In this document: positions 15,637 to 22,892 of the stretch, one piece after another
Layout: each line of letters opens with the position of its first letter
Position numbering within the stretch: position 1 is the stretch's first letter
From: Rubrobacter tropicus
Lineage (GTDB): Bacteria; Actinomycetota; Rubrobacteria; Rubrobacterales; Rubrobacteraceae
Length of the DNA: 64,000 nt
Direction: 5' to 3'
Assembly (NCBI RefSeq): GCF_011492945.1
Contig: NZ_CP045119.1
Location: 1,116,001-1,180,000 of the forward strand
Translations under genes and position numbers: made by a program
Notes under the pieces: model-generated
What the model was told of the DNA's origin: nothing
The model's database searches: none
Seen by the model: the letters and a program-made list of their open reading frames with translations, nothing else

Positions 15637-15727
15637 CGGAGGAGGAGGGATTCGAACCCTCGATACCCCGTTAGAGAGGTATAACACCTTAGCAGGGTGC
15701 CGCCTTCAACCACTCGGCCACTCCTCC
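15637..15727 (-). tRNA. tRNA-Ser (anticodon GCT)
   Basis: 91 nt with a long variable arm. Acceptor GGAGGAG pairs with CTCCTCC, discriminator G. Anticodon loop CTGCTAA gives GCT. The T-arm is GAGGG-TTCGAAT-CCCTC. CCA is not encoded. Confidence 0.95.
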
Positions 15728-15768
15728 GAACGGCGCAAGTATACCAAAGACGTTCCGCGCGTTCGATG

Positions 15769-16794
15769 CTACTTCTCGGGGTCTTGTATCTCTTCGAGGG
15801 CCTCCTCGTCGAGGATGTCGGGTTTCTCGTTGGCCGGTTGGGCGTCCAGGATCTGCTGGCCGGAGATCTCCTCTTTGATCCTGACGAGCGTCGCGTTGAG
15901 GGTCGCACCGAAAAGGATGGTCAGTGACGAGATGTAGAGGTAGAGCAGCAGGACTATGACCGTGCCTATCGAGCCGTAGGTCTTGTCGTAGGTGTTGAAG
16001 TCGCTGCTGAGGTAGAGGTTGAAGGCGAGGCTCGCCAGCACCCAGAGGGCTATGCCGACGAAGCCGCCCGGCGTGATCCAGCGAAACGGCTGCCCGGCGT
16101 CCGGCGCGAAGTAGAAGAGTAGGGCGACGGTGACCATCATGAACAACAGGGCCGCGGGCCACCGCGCGATGCTCCAGACAAGAATGAACTCGTCGTCCAG
16201 GGTGAACACCTCGGCTATAGCCTCCCCGATGGAGGGACCGGCGATGAGGAGCAGGGCCCCGACGAAGACCAGCGCGGAGAGGCCGAAGGTCATGAGTATC
16301 GCGATACCCTTGACCTTCCAGAAAGGCCTGGTCTCCTGCACGTCGTAGGCGCGGTTCAGGGCGTTAATGAGGGCCGAGAAGGCGCCCGAGGCGGCCCAGA
16401 TCGTGCCGAGGATGCCCGCCGAGAGCAGGCCCGGCGCCGTGTCCTCGTTGCGCAGGGTTCTCTCAGTGTAGGTCTGTATGAGGTCGAAGACCTGCGGCGG
16501 CATGACGCGGCGCAGGTAGTCGAAAAGCTCGTTCACGAACTGGGGGCTCGAACTGGAGAAGGCGTCGAGGACCGCCACGAGAAAGAGGATGAAGGGGAAG
16601 AGGGCCAGGATCAGGTAGTAGGCCAACTGCGCCGCGAGCCCGAGCGCGTCGTCGCGCTGGCACTCTTGCAAGGTCGCTTTCAGCGTCTGAAAGCGCACCA
16701 GATCCCTCAAGTCGCCGAAAAAGTTCTTCAGCGAACCCCGGGCGGGCCGCCTCGCCACCGACCGGAGCTCCGCCTGCGGCATGCCTGGTTCCAT
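15769..16794 (-). CDS. YihY/BrkB-family (UPF0761) membrane protein
   Basis: 341 aa from ATG 16794, chosen because AGGAGG lies nine bases before it; the GTG at 16815 sits upstream of that RBS. The family signature AAQLAYYLILALFPFILFL opens a six-helix core, followed by GTIWAASGAFSALINALNRAY and YGSIGTVIVLLLYLYISSL. The C-terminal tail is acidic and cytosolic. The former ribonuclease BN label for this family is obsolete and its role is unknown. It is next to tRNA-Ser but that is probably incidental. Confidence 0.88.
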   Translation of the reverse strand: MEPGMPQAELRSVARRPARGSLKNFFGDLRDLVRFQTLKATLQECQRDDALGLAAQLAYYLILALFPFILFLVAVLDAFSSSSPQFVNELFDYLRRVMPPQVFDLIQTYTERTLRNEDTAPGLLSAGILGTIWAASGAFSALINALNRAYDVQETRPFWKVKGIAILMTFGLSALVFVGALLLIAGPSIGEAIAEVFTLDDEFILVWSIARWPAALLFMMVTVALLFYFAPDAGQPFRWITPGGFVGIALWVLASLAFNLYLSSDFNTYDKTYGSIGTVIVLLLYLYISSLTILFGATLNATLVRIKEEISGQQILDAQPANEKPDILDEEALEEIQDPEK

Positions 16795-17054
16795 GAGGCC
16801 ACACCTCCTCTCCACTAAATGCTTTATTCTAGCGCTTTCGCGAAGACGCCGGCATCAGAAGGGCCGGACAGGCCCGCGGGATAATCCGCCTGGGTGGCCC
16901 GGTCGTATAAACCTCTAGATGGAAAGAGCAAAACACACCAACAGTAGTAGTCATGAGCCGCGTGTTCGGTATCCCGGGCGGGAACGGGCTATTATCCTTT
17001 GCGTGAAGGGCGGGGCCGGAAGGTGCGTTCCCGCCGGCGAGCGGAAGGGTCCGG

Positions 17055-17609
17055 ATGGTCGATGTGGAGGACGAGATCCTGGTCCGGCGGGTGGCGGCCG
17101 GGGACGAGCGGGCGCTCGGCGTGCTCTACGACCGTTACTCCGGGCTCGTCTACGGGGCCGGGAACCGTTTTCTGGGGGACCGGGGGCTCGCCGAGGACCT
17201 GGTGCAGGACGTCTTCGTGTCCATATGGAGAAACGCCGACGGCTTCGATCCGTCGCGGGCCAGCTTCGCGACCTGGGTCTACCGCATAACCCGCAACCGG
17301 GCGACGGATCTGATCCGGCGCCGCAAGGCCCGCGTTCGGACGGTCAACGGGGACGCCCTTCCGGAGCCTGGGGAGCCCGACCCGTCTGGCGAGATCTCGC
17401 GCGGCTTCGACGTAGCTTCGGCGCTCTCGCGGCTCACCCCGGCGCACCGGGAGCTGCTCGTCCTCGCGTACTTCGACGGCCTCTCGCAGAGCGAGATCTC
17501 CCGCCGCACCGACACGCCGCTTGGCACCGTAAAGAGCCGCACCACCGCCGCCATGCGGACCCTGCGCGATCTCATGTCCGACCCGAACGAAGGCCCCACC
17601 GATGAGTGA
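17055..17609 (+). CDS. ECF RNA polymerase sigma factor (SigK-like)
   Basis: 184 aa. Region 2 includes LGVLYDRYSGLVYG, DLVQDVFVSIWRNADGFDP and FATWVYRITRNRATDLIRR. Region 4 includes LTPAHRELLVLAYFDGLSQSE and PLGTVKSRTTAAMRTLRD. It is overlapped by 8 bp at its 3' end by an anti-sigma gene with an RskA domain, so it should be held inactive at the membrane until a signal releases it. ATG 17055 is preceded by GGAAGG. Confidence 0.93.
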   Translation: MVDVEDEILVRRVAAGDERALGVLYDRYSGLVYGAGNRFLGDRGLAEDLVQDVFVSIWRNADGFDPSRASFATWVYRITRNRATDLIRRRKARVRTVNGDALPEPGEPDPSGEISRGFDVASALSRLTPAHRELLVLAYFDGLSQSEISRRTDTPLGTVKSRTTAAMRTLRDLMSDPNEGPTDE

Positions 17610-18276
17610 CCACCCGCAGACACGCGACCTCCTGGGCCCGTACGTCATGGGCGACCTCTCCGCCGACGAAGAACGGGCCGTCGAGGACCATCTGGAGAAC
17701 TGCGCCGCCTGCGGGCAAGAGGCGGATTCCCTGCGGATCGTCCACGAGAGCCTGGCCGAGCTCGCGGCCGTGGCCGAGACCCCCCCGCCACGCCTCAAGG
17801 ACCGGGCCGTGGGCGGGATGTCCGGACCGGTATCGCGTCCTGCGGCGCGCAGAATTCCGTCCTGGTTGGCCGTCGCGGCGGCCGCGCTGATCGTGGCGCT
17901 CGGCGTTGCCTACGGGACGTCACTCTTCGGAAGCGGGGAGGTCGCCGCGGCAACGCTGGAGCCGACGCGCGAGGCGCCCGGGGCCGGCGGGGAGGTCGAG
18001 ATCGTGGGCGGCGGCGAGAACATGGAGGTGCGCCTGGAAGCCTGGGGCCTTCCCCCGTGCGAGCGCGAGGAATACTACGAACTCTGGCTCGTCGAGGGTG
18101 AGGAGCGCGTCAGCGCGGGCAGCTTCTCGGTTGGCGAGAGCGGCGATGTCGAGGTCACCCTAAACGCCCCCAAGTTCGCCGACTCCTACCCCCAGGTCGG
18201 CATCACCGCCGAGAAGGACAGGGACCCGAACCCCGGGGCCGCGAAGATGCTCGGCGGGAAACTGCGCCAGTCTTGA
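17602..18276 (+). CDS. RskA-type anti-sigma factor
   Basis: 224 aa. The N-terminal zinc anti-sigma domain has H30, C34 and C37 in DHLENCAACGQ. A single transmembrane helix runs about 86-104. The extracytoplasmic part is the anti-sigma-K domain, with LEAWGLPPCEREEYYELWLV and SFSVGESGDVEVTL. It should bind the upstream ECF sigma factor and release it on regulated proteolysis. The overlapping start indicates translational coupling. Whether redox or another cue is sensed cannot be read from the sequence. Confidence 0.9.
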   Translation: MSDHPQTRDLLGPYVMGDLSADEERAVEDHLENCAACGQEADSLRIVHESLAELAAVAETPPPRLKDRAVGGMSGPVSRPAARRIPSWLAVAAAALIVALGVAYGTSLFGSGEVAAATLEPTREAPGAGGEVEIVGGGENMEVRLEAWGLPPCEREEYYELWLVEGEERVSAGSFSVGESGDVEVTLNAPKFADSYPQVGITAEKDRDPNPGAAKMLGGKLRQS

Positions 18277-18304
18277 GAGCCGGTTCGGACGGGAAGGCGG
18301 AGAT

Positions 18305-18547
18305 ATGTCCAGGCCCGTGATCTTCAGCACGTCGACGTGTTCGTGGTGTAGACGCGCCAAGCGCTACTTCCGCGAGAGGGGTGTTGCGTTCAAGGAGATC
18401 AACGTAGAGAGGGACCCGGCCGCCGCTCGCGACCTCGTAAGAAAGACCGGGCAGAGCGGGGTGCCGGTCATCAAGATCGGGGGCGCCTGGATCGTCGGCT
18501 TCGACAAGGAGCGGATAGACAAGGAACTGGCCCGCAGAACTTCTTGA
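18305..18547 (+). CDS. glutaredoxin-like protein (NrdH/mycoredoxin type)
   Basis: 80-aa cytosolic thiol-disulfide protein. Active site CSWC (C12, C15), cis-Pro P54 in SGVPVIKIGG and the C-terminal GFDKERIDKEL fit the small glutaredoxin/mycoredoxin group that uses mycothiol or thioredoxin reductase in actinobacteria. It lies 28 bp after the anti-sigma gene with its own GGCGGAG RBS and may be cotranscribed, which hints at a redox theme for this sigma/anti-sigma unit. Confidence 0.85.
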   Translation: MSRPVIFSTSTCSWCRRAKRYFRERGVAFKEINVERDPAAARDLVRKTGQSGVPVIKIGGAWIVGFDKERIDKELARRTS

Positions 18548-18556
18548 CCCCCTAAA

Positions 18557-18591
18557 GCGGATCGCGGTGGCTCAATGCCACCGCGATCCGC
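18557..18591 (+). terminator. perfect 15-bp hairpin after the glutaredoxin gene
   Basis: GCGGATCGCGGTGGC (18557-18571), loop TCAAT, then the perfect complement (18577-18591). No U tract follows, so termination is likely but unproven; it could work in both directions. Confidence 0.55.
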
Positions 18592-18721
18592 GCGGTCAGC
18601 TTGTCAGCCCGCTGCGGCTTCGCCTCCGCTCTCAGCCATCAGCTCTATTGTTCTTGGCTGAAAGCTAGTGGCTGAAAGCTGACGGCTTCGCAAAGAGGTC
18701 GAACCTCTTTGCGAACCGCTC
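18592..18721. repeat. composite ~130-bp intergenic repeat, copy 1
   Basis: Order: GGTCAGC, a GCGGCTTCGCCTCCGCTCTCAGC module, TTGTTCTTGGCTGAAAGC, heptamers, then the hairpin TTCGCAAAGAGGT-cga-ACCTCTTTGCGAA (18687-18715) and CCGCTCTAA. Copies with the same order lie at 25035-25168 and, shortened, at 50858-50955. Confidence 0.75.
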
Positions 18722-21426
18722 TAATCGGGCGCGGTTAGCAGGGGCAGGGATACGCAGACCTGCGTTCCTTGCCCCGTCTTGCTCTCCACCTCTATCCGGC
18801 CCCCGTGGGCCTGCACGATGGTTCGCGCTATGGAGAGGCCAAGGCCGTTGCCCGGTTCCCCCACGTCGGAGGCCCTGTAGAAGCGCTCGAAGACGTGCGG
18901 CAGGTCCGCCTCGGGGATGCCGGGACCCCGGTCTCTTACCTGCACGCGCAGCTCCCCGCCCTCGATGGCCGAGTCGAGGGTTATGGTCTGGCCTTCCGGC
19001 CCGTACTTCCCGGCGTTTTCGACGAGGGCGAGGACCGCCTGCTCCACCCTGGTCGGATCCGCGCGCACGATGCCGTCCCCGAAGGGCGAGACGGCGAGCG
19101 TGGCGCCGTGGCCGGCGGCCACGCTCGCGGCGCGCTTCGCGAGGCTGTTGAGCAGGGCCTTCACGGGGACGGGCTCCATCCTGAACGGTGGCGCGGAAGA
19201 TTCGGAGCGGGCCAGGAAGAGCAACTCCTCCACCATCCGGGACATCGTGGACGACTCCTTGACTATCTCGGCGAGGATCTCCCCGTGCTCGCAGTCGCGG
19301 CCGAGGTCGAGCCCGACCTCGGCGTTGCCCCGGATCACGGTGAGGGGAGTCCGCAACTCGTGGGAGACCTCGGCGAGGAACTCCGTCTTGGCGCGGGCGG
19401 CTTCGGCCAGGGCCTCCTCGGCGCGCTTGCGCTCGGTGATGTCTGAGAAGGTCACCACCGCCCCGACGACCTCGCCCCCCTCCACGATGGGGGTGCTCAC
19501 GAACTCGACCGGGAAGCTGGTGCCGTCCTTGCGCCAGAAGACCTCGTCGCTCGAGACGTGAACCTCCCCGTCGCGCAGGGCCGCGTAGACCGGGCATTCC
19601 TCGGGAGGGTAGGGGGCGGCGCCGGGCGTCGAATGCCTGATTATGACGTGCTGGTGGCGGCCCACGAGCTCTCCGGCCTCGTAGCCGAGCATCTTCTCGG
19701 CGGCGGGATTTGCGAACGTGGTCATCTCGCGGATGTCGAGGCCATAGATCCCCTCCCCGGCTGAAGCCAGGATCATCTCGTTCTGACGGCTCAACTTCTG
19801 GAGGATCTCCTTGTCCCTCTTGCTCCCCGTGATGTCCTGCACCTGGGCCACGAAGTACAGCGGCTCCCCGGCGGCGTCGCGCACCAGGGAGGCGCTCAGG
19901 AAGACCCATACGGGATGCCCGTCCTTGTGCAGGAAGCGTTTCTCGCCGTAGTGGTAACGAGCTTCGCCGCTCAAGAGCCGGCCCATGCCTTCGAGATCCT
20001 CCCGGAGATCTTCCGGGTGGGTGATGCTCTGGAAGTCGGTGCCGATCAGTTCCTCTTCGGCGTAGCCGGTGATCTCGCACATCGAGCGGTTTACCTGCAG
20101 CCAACGCCCCTCCGGGGAGGTGAGGGCCATCCCCGCCGCCGCCGAGTCGAAAGCGGCCCGGAATCTCTCTTCGCTCTCGCGCAGGGCCTGCTCGGCCTGC
20201 TTGCGCCGGGTGATGTCGGTCGAGATGCCCACGATGCCGCGTGGCTTGCCCGCGGCGTCGAACAGCGGGGCTTTTATGGAGGAGTAGACGTGCATGCCGT
20301 CCGAGTGAGGGGCGAACTCTTCGAACTCGACGGGCGCGCTCTCCGCGAGCACCCGCCGGTTGTTGGACTCGAAGGAGGCGGCGACCTCGGCCGGAAAGAC
20401 GTCGTAGACGGACTTGCCGCGGACCTCGAAGTTGTTCAGGCCGAACAACTCTTCGAAGCATCGGTTGATGTGGACGAAACGGCTCTCGGGGCTCATCAGG
20501 TAGACGACGGCGCTTGTGTTCTGCAGGATGGCGTCGAGGCGCTCCTCGCTCTCGCGGATGGCCTCCTCGGCCAGCTTGCGCTCTGTGGTGTCCTCGTGGG
20601 CCACCACCACCCTGGGTTCGCCCGCGCCGGGGAAGGGCGTGACCCTTCCCACGAACCAGCGGCGGCCCTCCGGAGTGTGGCACGGGTACTCCATCTCGAA
20701 GTACGTCTCCCGACCGGAGATCACACCCCGTATACCCCCGGCGAAGCGCGCGGCTTCCCCGCAGCCCCGGGCCGTCGCCGAATCGCAGACCCTCAGGTAG
20801 TTGGCGCCCACGCCGCGGGAGTCGGCGCCGGGGGCGTCCCCGGCGAAGTCCGTCCAGGCGCGGTTGACCGCGACGATGCCGCCGGATGAATCCAGTATCG
20901 CTATGTGCGCGGAGAGGCTGTCTATGGTGAAGCGGGCGAGCGCCTCCGACTCGCGGAGCGCGGCCTCGACCCGCCTGGACTCGGTAACGTCGCGCGCCAC
21001 GCCCTCGACGGCCACGACGTCGCCGGCCCGGTCGTAGACGGGCTTGTTGCGCTGCTCGACCCAGATCAGGGCACCATCCTTGCGCCGCCACCGCATCACC
21101 AGAGGCTCCTTGGGGGATCTCGCCGAGGCCTCGATGGGGTGCCTGCCCTCGGGATAGACCAGCTTTGTGACCAACCCGGGATCGGCGTAGTGCTCCTCTG
21201 GGGTGTAGCCGGTCATGGCGGTACAAGAGGGGCTCACGTAATCGTAGCCGGGCTCCGGGACGAAACGGTAGCGGTAGACCACGTCCCGCGAGTTTTCCGC
21301 CAGAAGCCGGAGGCGCTCTTCTTCCAGGCGCTGCCGGGCCAGGGTTTTCCAGATGACGCCCGGCCCACCCCGTAAGGCCCGCGTGCCCTCCGCCGCCAGC
21401 CGGCGGAGTGCGGTGGGGATCCTCAC
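18721..21426 (-). CDS. multi-PAS sensor histidine kinase
   Basis: 901 aa from GTG 21426, which has GGAGGG seven bases upstream. Five successive PAS/PAC units, each ending in DxTER/DITRRK-type linkers (for example VARDVTESRR, HEDTTERKLAEE, STDITRRKQAEQ, VQDITGSKRDKE, FSDITERKRAEE), precede a HisKA domain with phospho-acceptor H689 in EVSHELRTPL and a HATPase_c domain with N-box VENAGKYGPEG and G-boxes DRGPGIPE and GNGLGLS. No membrane segment is evident, so it is a cytosolic sensor. It is divergent from its probable partner response regulator. Confidence 0.92.
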   Translation of the reverse strand: MRIPTALRRLAAEGTRALRGGPGVIWKTLARQRLEEERLRLLAENSRDVVYRYRFVPEPGYDYVSPSCTAMTGYTPEEHYADPGLVTKLVYPEGRHPIEASARSPKEPLVMRWRRKDGALIWVEQRNKPVYDRAGDVVAVEGVARDVTESRRVEAALRESEALARFTIDSLSAHIAILDSSGGIVAVNRAWTDFAGDAPGADSRGVGANYLRVCDSATARGCGEAARFAGGIRGVISGRETYFEMEYPCHTPEGRRWFVGRVTPFPGAGEPRVVVAHEDTTERKLAEEAIRESEERLDAILQNTSAVVYLMSPESRFVHINRCFEELFGLNNFEVRGKSVYDVFPAEVAASFESNNRRVLAESAPVEFEEFAPHSDGMHVYSSIKAPLFDAAGKPRGIVGISTDITRRKQAEQALRESEERFRAAFDSAAAGMALTSPEGRWLQVNRSMCEITGYAEEELIGTDFQSITHPEDLREDLEGMGRLLSGEARYHYGEKRFLHKDGHPVWVFLSASLVRDAAGEPLYFVAQVQDITGSKRDKEILQKLSRQNEMILASAGEGIYGLDIREMTTFANPAAEKMLGYEAGELVGRHQHVIIRHSTPGAAPYPPEECPVYAALRDGEVHVSSDEVFWRKDGTSFPVEFVSTPIVEGGEVVGAVVTFSDITERKRAEEALAEAARAKTEFLAEVSHELRTPLTVIRGNAEVGLDLGRDCEHGEILAEIVKESSTMSRMVEELLFLARSESSAPPFRMEPVPVKALLNSLAKRAASVAAGHGATLAVSPFGDGIVRADPTRVEQAVLALVENAGKYGPEGQTITLDSAIEGGELRVQVRDRGPGIPEADLPHVFERFYRASDVGEPGNGLGLSIARTIVQAHGGRIEVESKTGQGTQVCVSLPLLTAPD

Positions 21427-21444
21427 GAGGCGGCCCTCCAAAGG

Positions 21445-21475
21445 TTGAACCTCCAGTATCGAGATGGATTATACT
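21445..21475 (+). promoter_or_regulatory. promoter of the response regulator gene
   Basis: TTGAAC (21445-21450) and TATACT (21470-21475) with 19-bp spacing, in the short divergent space between kinase and regulator genes. Coordinated control of both is likely. Confidence 0.45.
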
Positions 21476-21501
21476 TGGCCCGGGTTAGAGAGGTGGAAAA
21501 G

Positions 21502-22182
21502 ATGTTGATCCTTATCGTCGAGGATGAGGCCGGGATCTCACGCTTCTTGGAGCGTGGTCTGAACGCCCACGGACACGGCGTTCTCTGCGCTTACGATGGT
21601 GAGGAGGGCGCCCGGTTGGCCGTGCAGGAGCCGGTGGACCTGGTCCTTCTGGACATCTCCCTGCCCCGACTCGACGGCCGGGAGGTGCTCCGGCGCATCC
21701 GGTTCCGGCGCCCGAACCTCCCCGTCCTGATGCTGACGGCCAAGGACGATACCCAGAGCAAGGTGGGGGCCCTGGACGCCGGGGCCGACGACTACCTGAC
21801 AAAGCCCTTCGTGTTCGATGAACTCCTGGCGCGCGTCCGGGCCCTCACGCGCCGAACCGACCAGCCGGAGTCTTCGCAGATAAAATCGGAGGGCCTCAGG
21901 ATAGACCTCCTCTCCCGCCACGCCTGGCTCGGAGAGCGGAGGATAGACCTCTCCGGCCGCGAGTTCGCCTTGCTCGAGTACTTCATGCGCCACTCCGGTC
22001 AGGTCCTCAGCCGGCAGCAGATCCTCTCCGCCATCTGGGAGTACGATTTCGAGCCGAACTCCAACGTGGTGGACGTGTACGTGCGCCACCTGCGCAACAA
22101 GGTCGATACCCCGGAAAGGCCGTCCCTGATCCAGACCGTCAGGGGCGCCGGATACCGCTTCGACCCCGCGTGCAGCCGATGA
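21502..22182 (+). CDS. OmpR/PhoB-family response regulator
   Basis: 226 aa from ATG 21502 (GAGAGGTGG upstream). Receiver domain with acidic pocket EDE, phospho-acceptor D51 in LVLLDISLPRLDG and conserved K101 in LTKPF. The C-terminal winged helix includes LSGREFALLEYFMRHSGQVL and NVVDVYVRHLRNKVD. It should be phosphorylated by the divergent multi-PAS kinase and bind direct repeats at target promoters. The nearby structured intergenic region downstream is not obviously its target. Confidence 0.92.
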   Translation: MLILIVEDEAGISRFLERGLNAHGHGVLCAYDGEEGARLAVQEPVDLVLLDISLPRLDGREVLRRIRFRRPNLPVLMLTAKDDTQSKVGALDAGADDYLTKPFVFDELLARVRALTRRTDQPESSQIKSEGLRIDLLSRHAWLGERRIDLSGREFALLEYFMRHSGQVLSRQQILSAIWEYDFEPNSNVVDVYVRHLRNKVDTPERPSLIQTVRGAGYRFDPACSR

Positions 22183-22437
22183 CGACCCGGCATTGCACAC
22201 AAAATACGAAGATGAAAGGGATTTAATCCCACTTTCATCGCAATTTCACGCGGGTCGTACACAATGTGCACATGTTGATCGCGGGCAGTGATTTAAACCC
22301 TACTGTAGTGTCGCCGCTGCCCGCGGTTCACAATTTTAGGATCCGGGCGCGGGCATCTTCTCTTTTCCATCTCTTCCCCCATCACCCACTCGCCCCCCCG
22401 GATTCCTGTCTGAGGGTCGATTTGGAGGTAGACGGTC
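22183..22437. other. structured non-coding region
   Basis: Several inverted repeats are stacked here. GATGAAAGGGATT / AATCC-CA-CTTTCATC forms a hairpin at 22211-22239. ACGACCCG just after the regulator stop can pair with CGGGTCGT (22251-22258) and enclose that hairpin. CGCGGGCAG (22280-22288) pairs with CTGCCCGCG (22317-22325). The first hairpin may terminate the regulator mRNA; the others could be a leader RNA for the 71-aa gene. No known riboswitch class is recognised. Confidence 0.55.
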
Positions 22438-22653
22438 GTGGTGAAGGTTTCTTTCGAAGTGTGCAGCGAGGGCGGTGCCTTCGAGGTGCTGGTAAGGGCT
22501 AGCAGCATCAGGCGCGCGGAAGAACTGGCGGCCGCCCGGTTCCCCAACAGCGTGTTGTGCGTGAACTTCCCGATAGACGGCGGGGAGTTCTTCTCGGACG
22601 CCGGTAGCGCCGAAGGGATCGACGTAGTCTTGCCTGAGGCCGCGGCGGGTTGA
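22438..22653 (+). CDS. 71-aa small protein, unknown function
   Basis: GTG start with TTGGAGGT RBS ten bases upstream. The sequence opens VKVSFEVCSEGGAFEVLVRA, continues with a helix SIRRAEELAAARFP and then VLCVNFPIDGGEFFSD, giving a compact alpha/beta pattern with two cysteines. No membrane segment or signal is seen. The protein is not recognised; the arrangement beta-beta-helix-beta resembles small DUF-type domains that bind ligands, but this is only shape-based. It has a long structured leader and its own terminator. Confidence 0.6.
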   Translation: MVKVSFEVCSEGGAFEVLVRASSIRRAEELAAARFPNSVLCVNFPIDGGEFFSDAGSAEGIDVVLPEAAAG

Positions 22654-22811
22654 GCGCGCGCCGGACGTCTGGCGGGAGGCCAGGTCCGGGCGCGACCCCG
22701 AGCCGGGGCGCAGGCCGGGAGACGATAGGTTGGAGGGGCGTCGTCTCCGGCTTCGCGGTCGCCGGGTGGCCCCCGCCTGGATGGTTCGGCGGGTCCGGGC
22801 GGCGTAAAGAG

Positions 22812-22850
22812 GAGGGGCGGGGTTCCTAGAGACGACCCCGCCCCTCTTGC
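22812..22850 (+). terminator. strong hairpin terminator
   Basis: GAGGGGCGGGGT (22812-22823) / ACCCCGCCCCTC (22835-22846), perfect 12-bp stem with 11-base loop, followed by TTGCTT. The 150 bp before it hold no gene. Confidence 0.75.
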
Positions 22851-22892
22851 TTCCCCCTGGCGACGCCCCGTCCGCCACGTATACTCCCATTT

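Noticed and set aside
18665-21226. 853-codon open frame on the minus strand overlapping the histidine kinase
   Set aside because: Arg/Gly/Pro-rich composition without domains; it is the +1 shadow of the PAS kinase, which has complete motifs.
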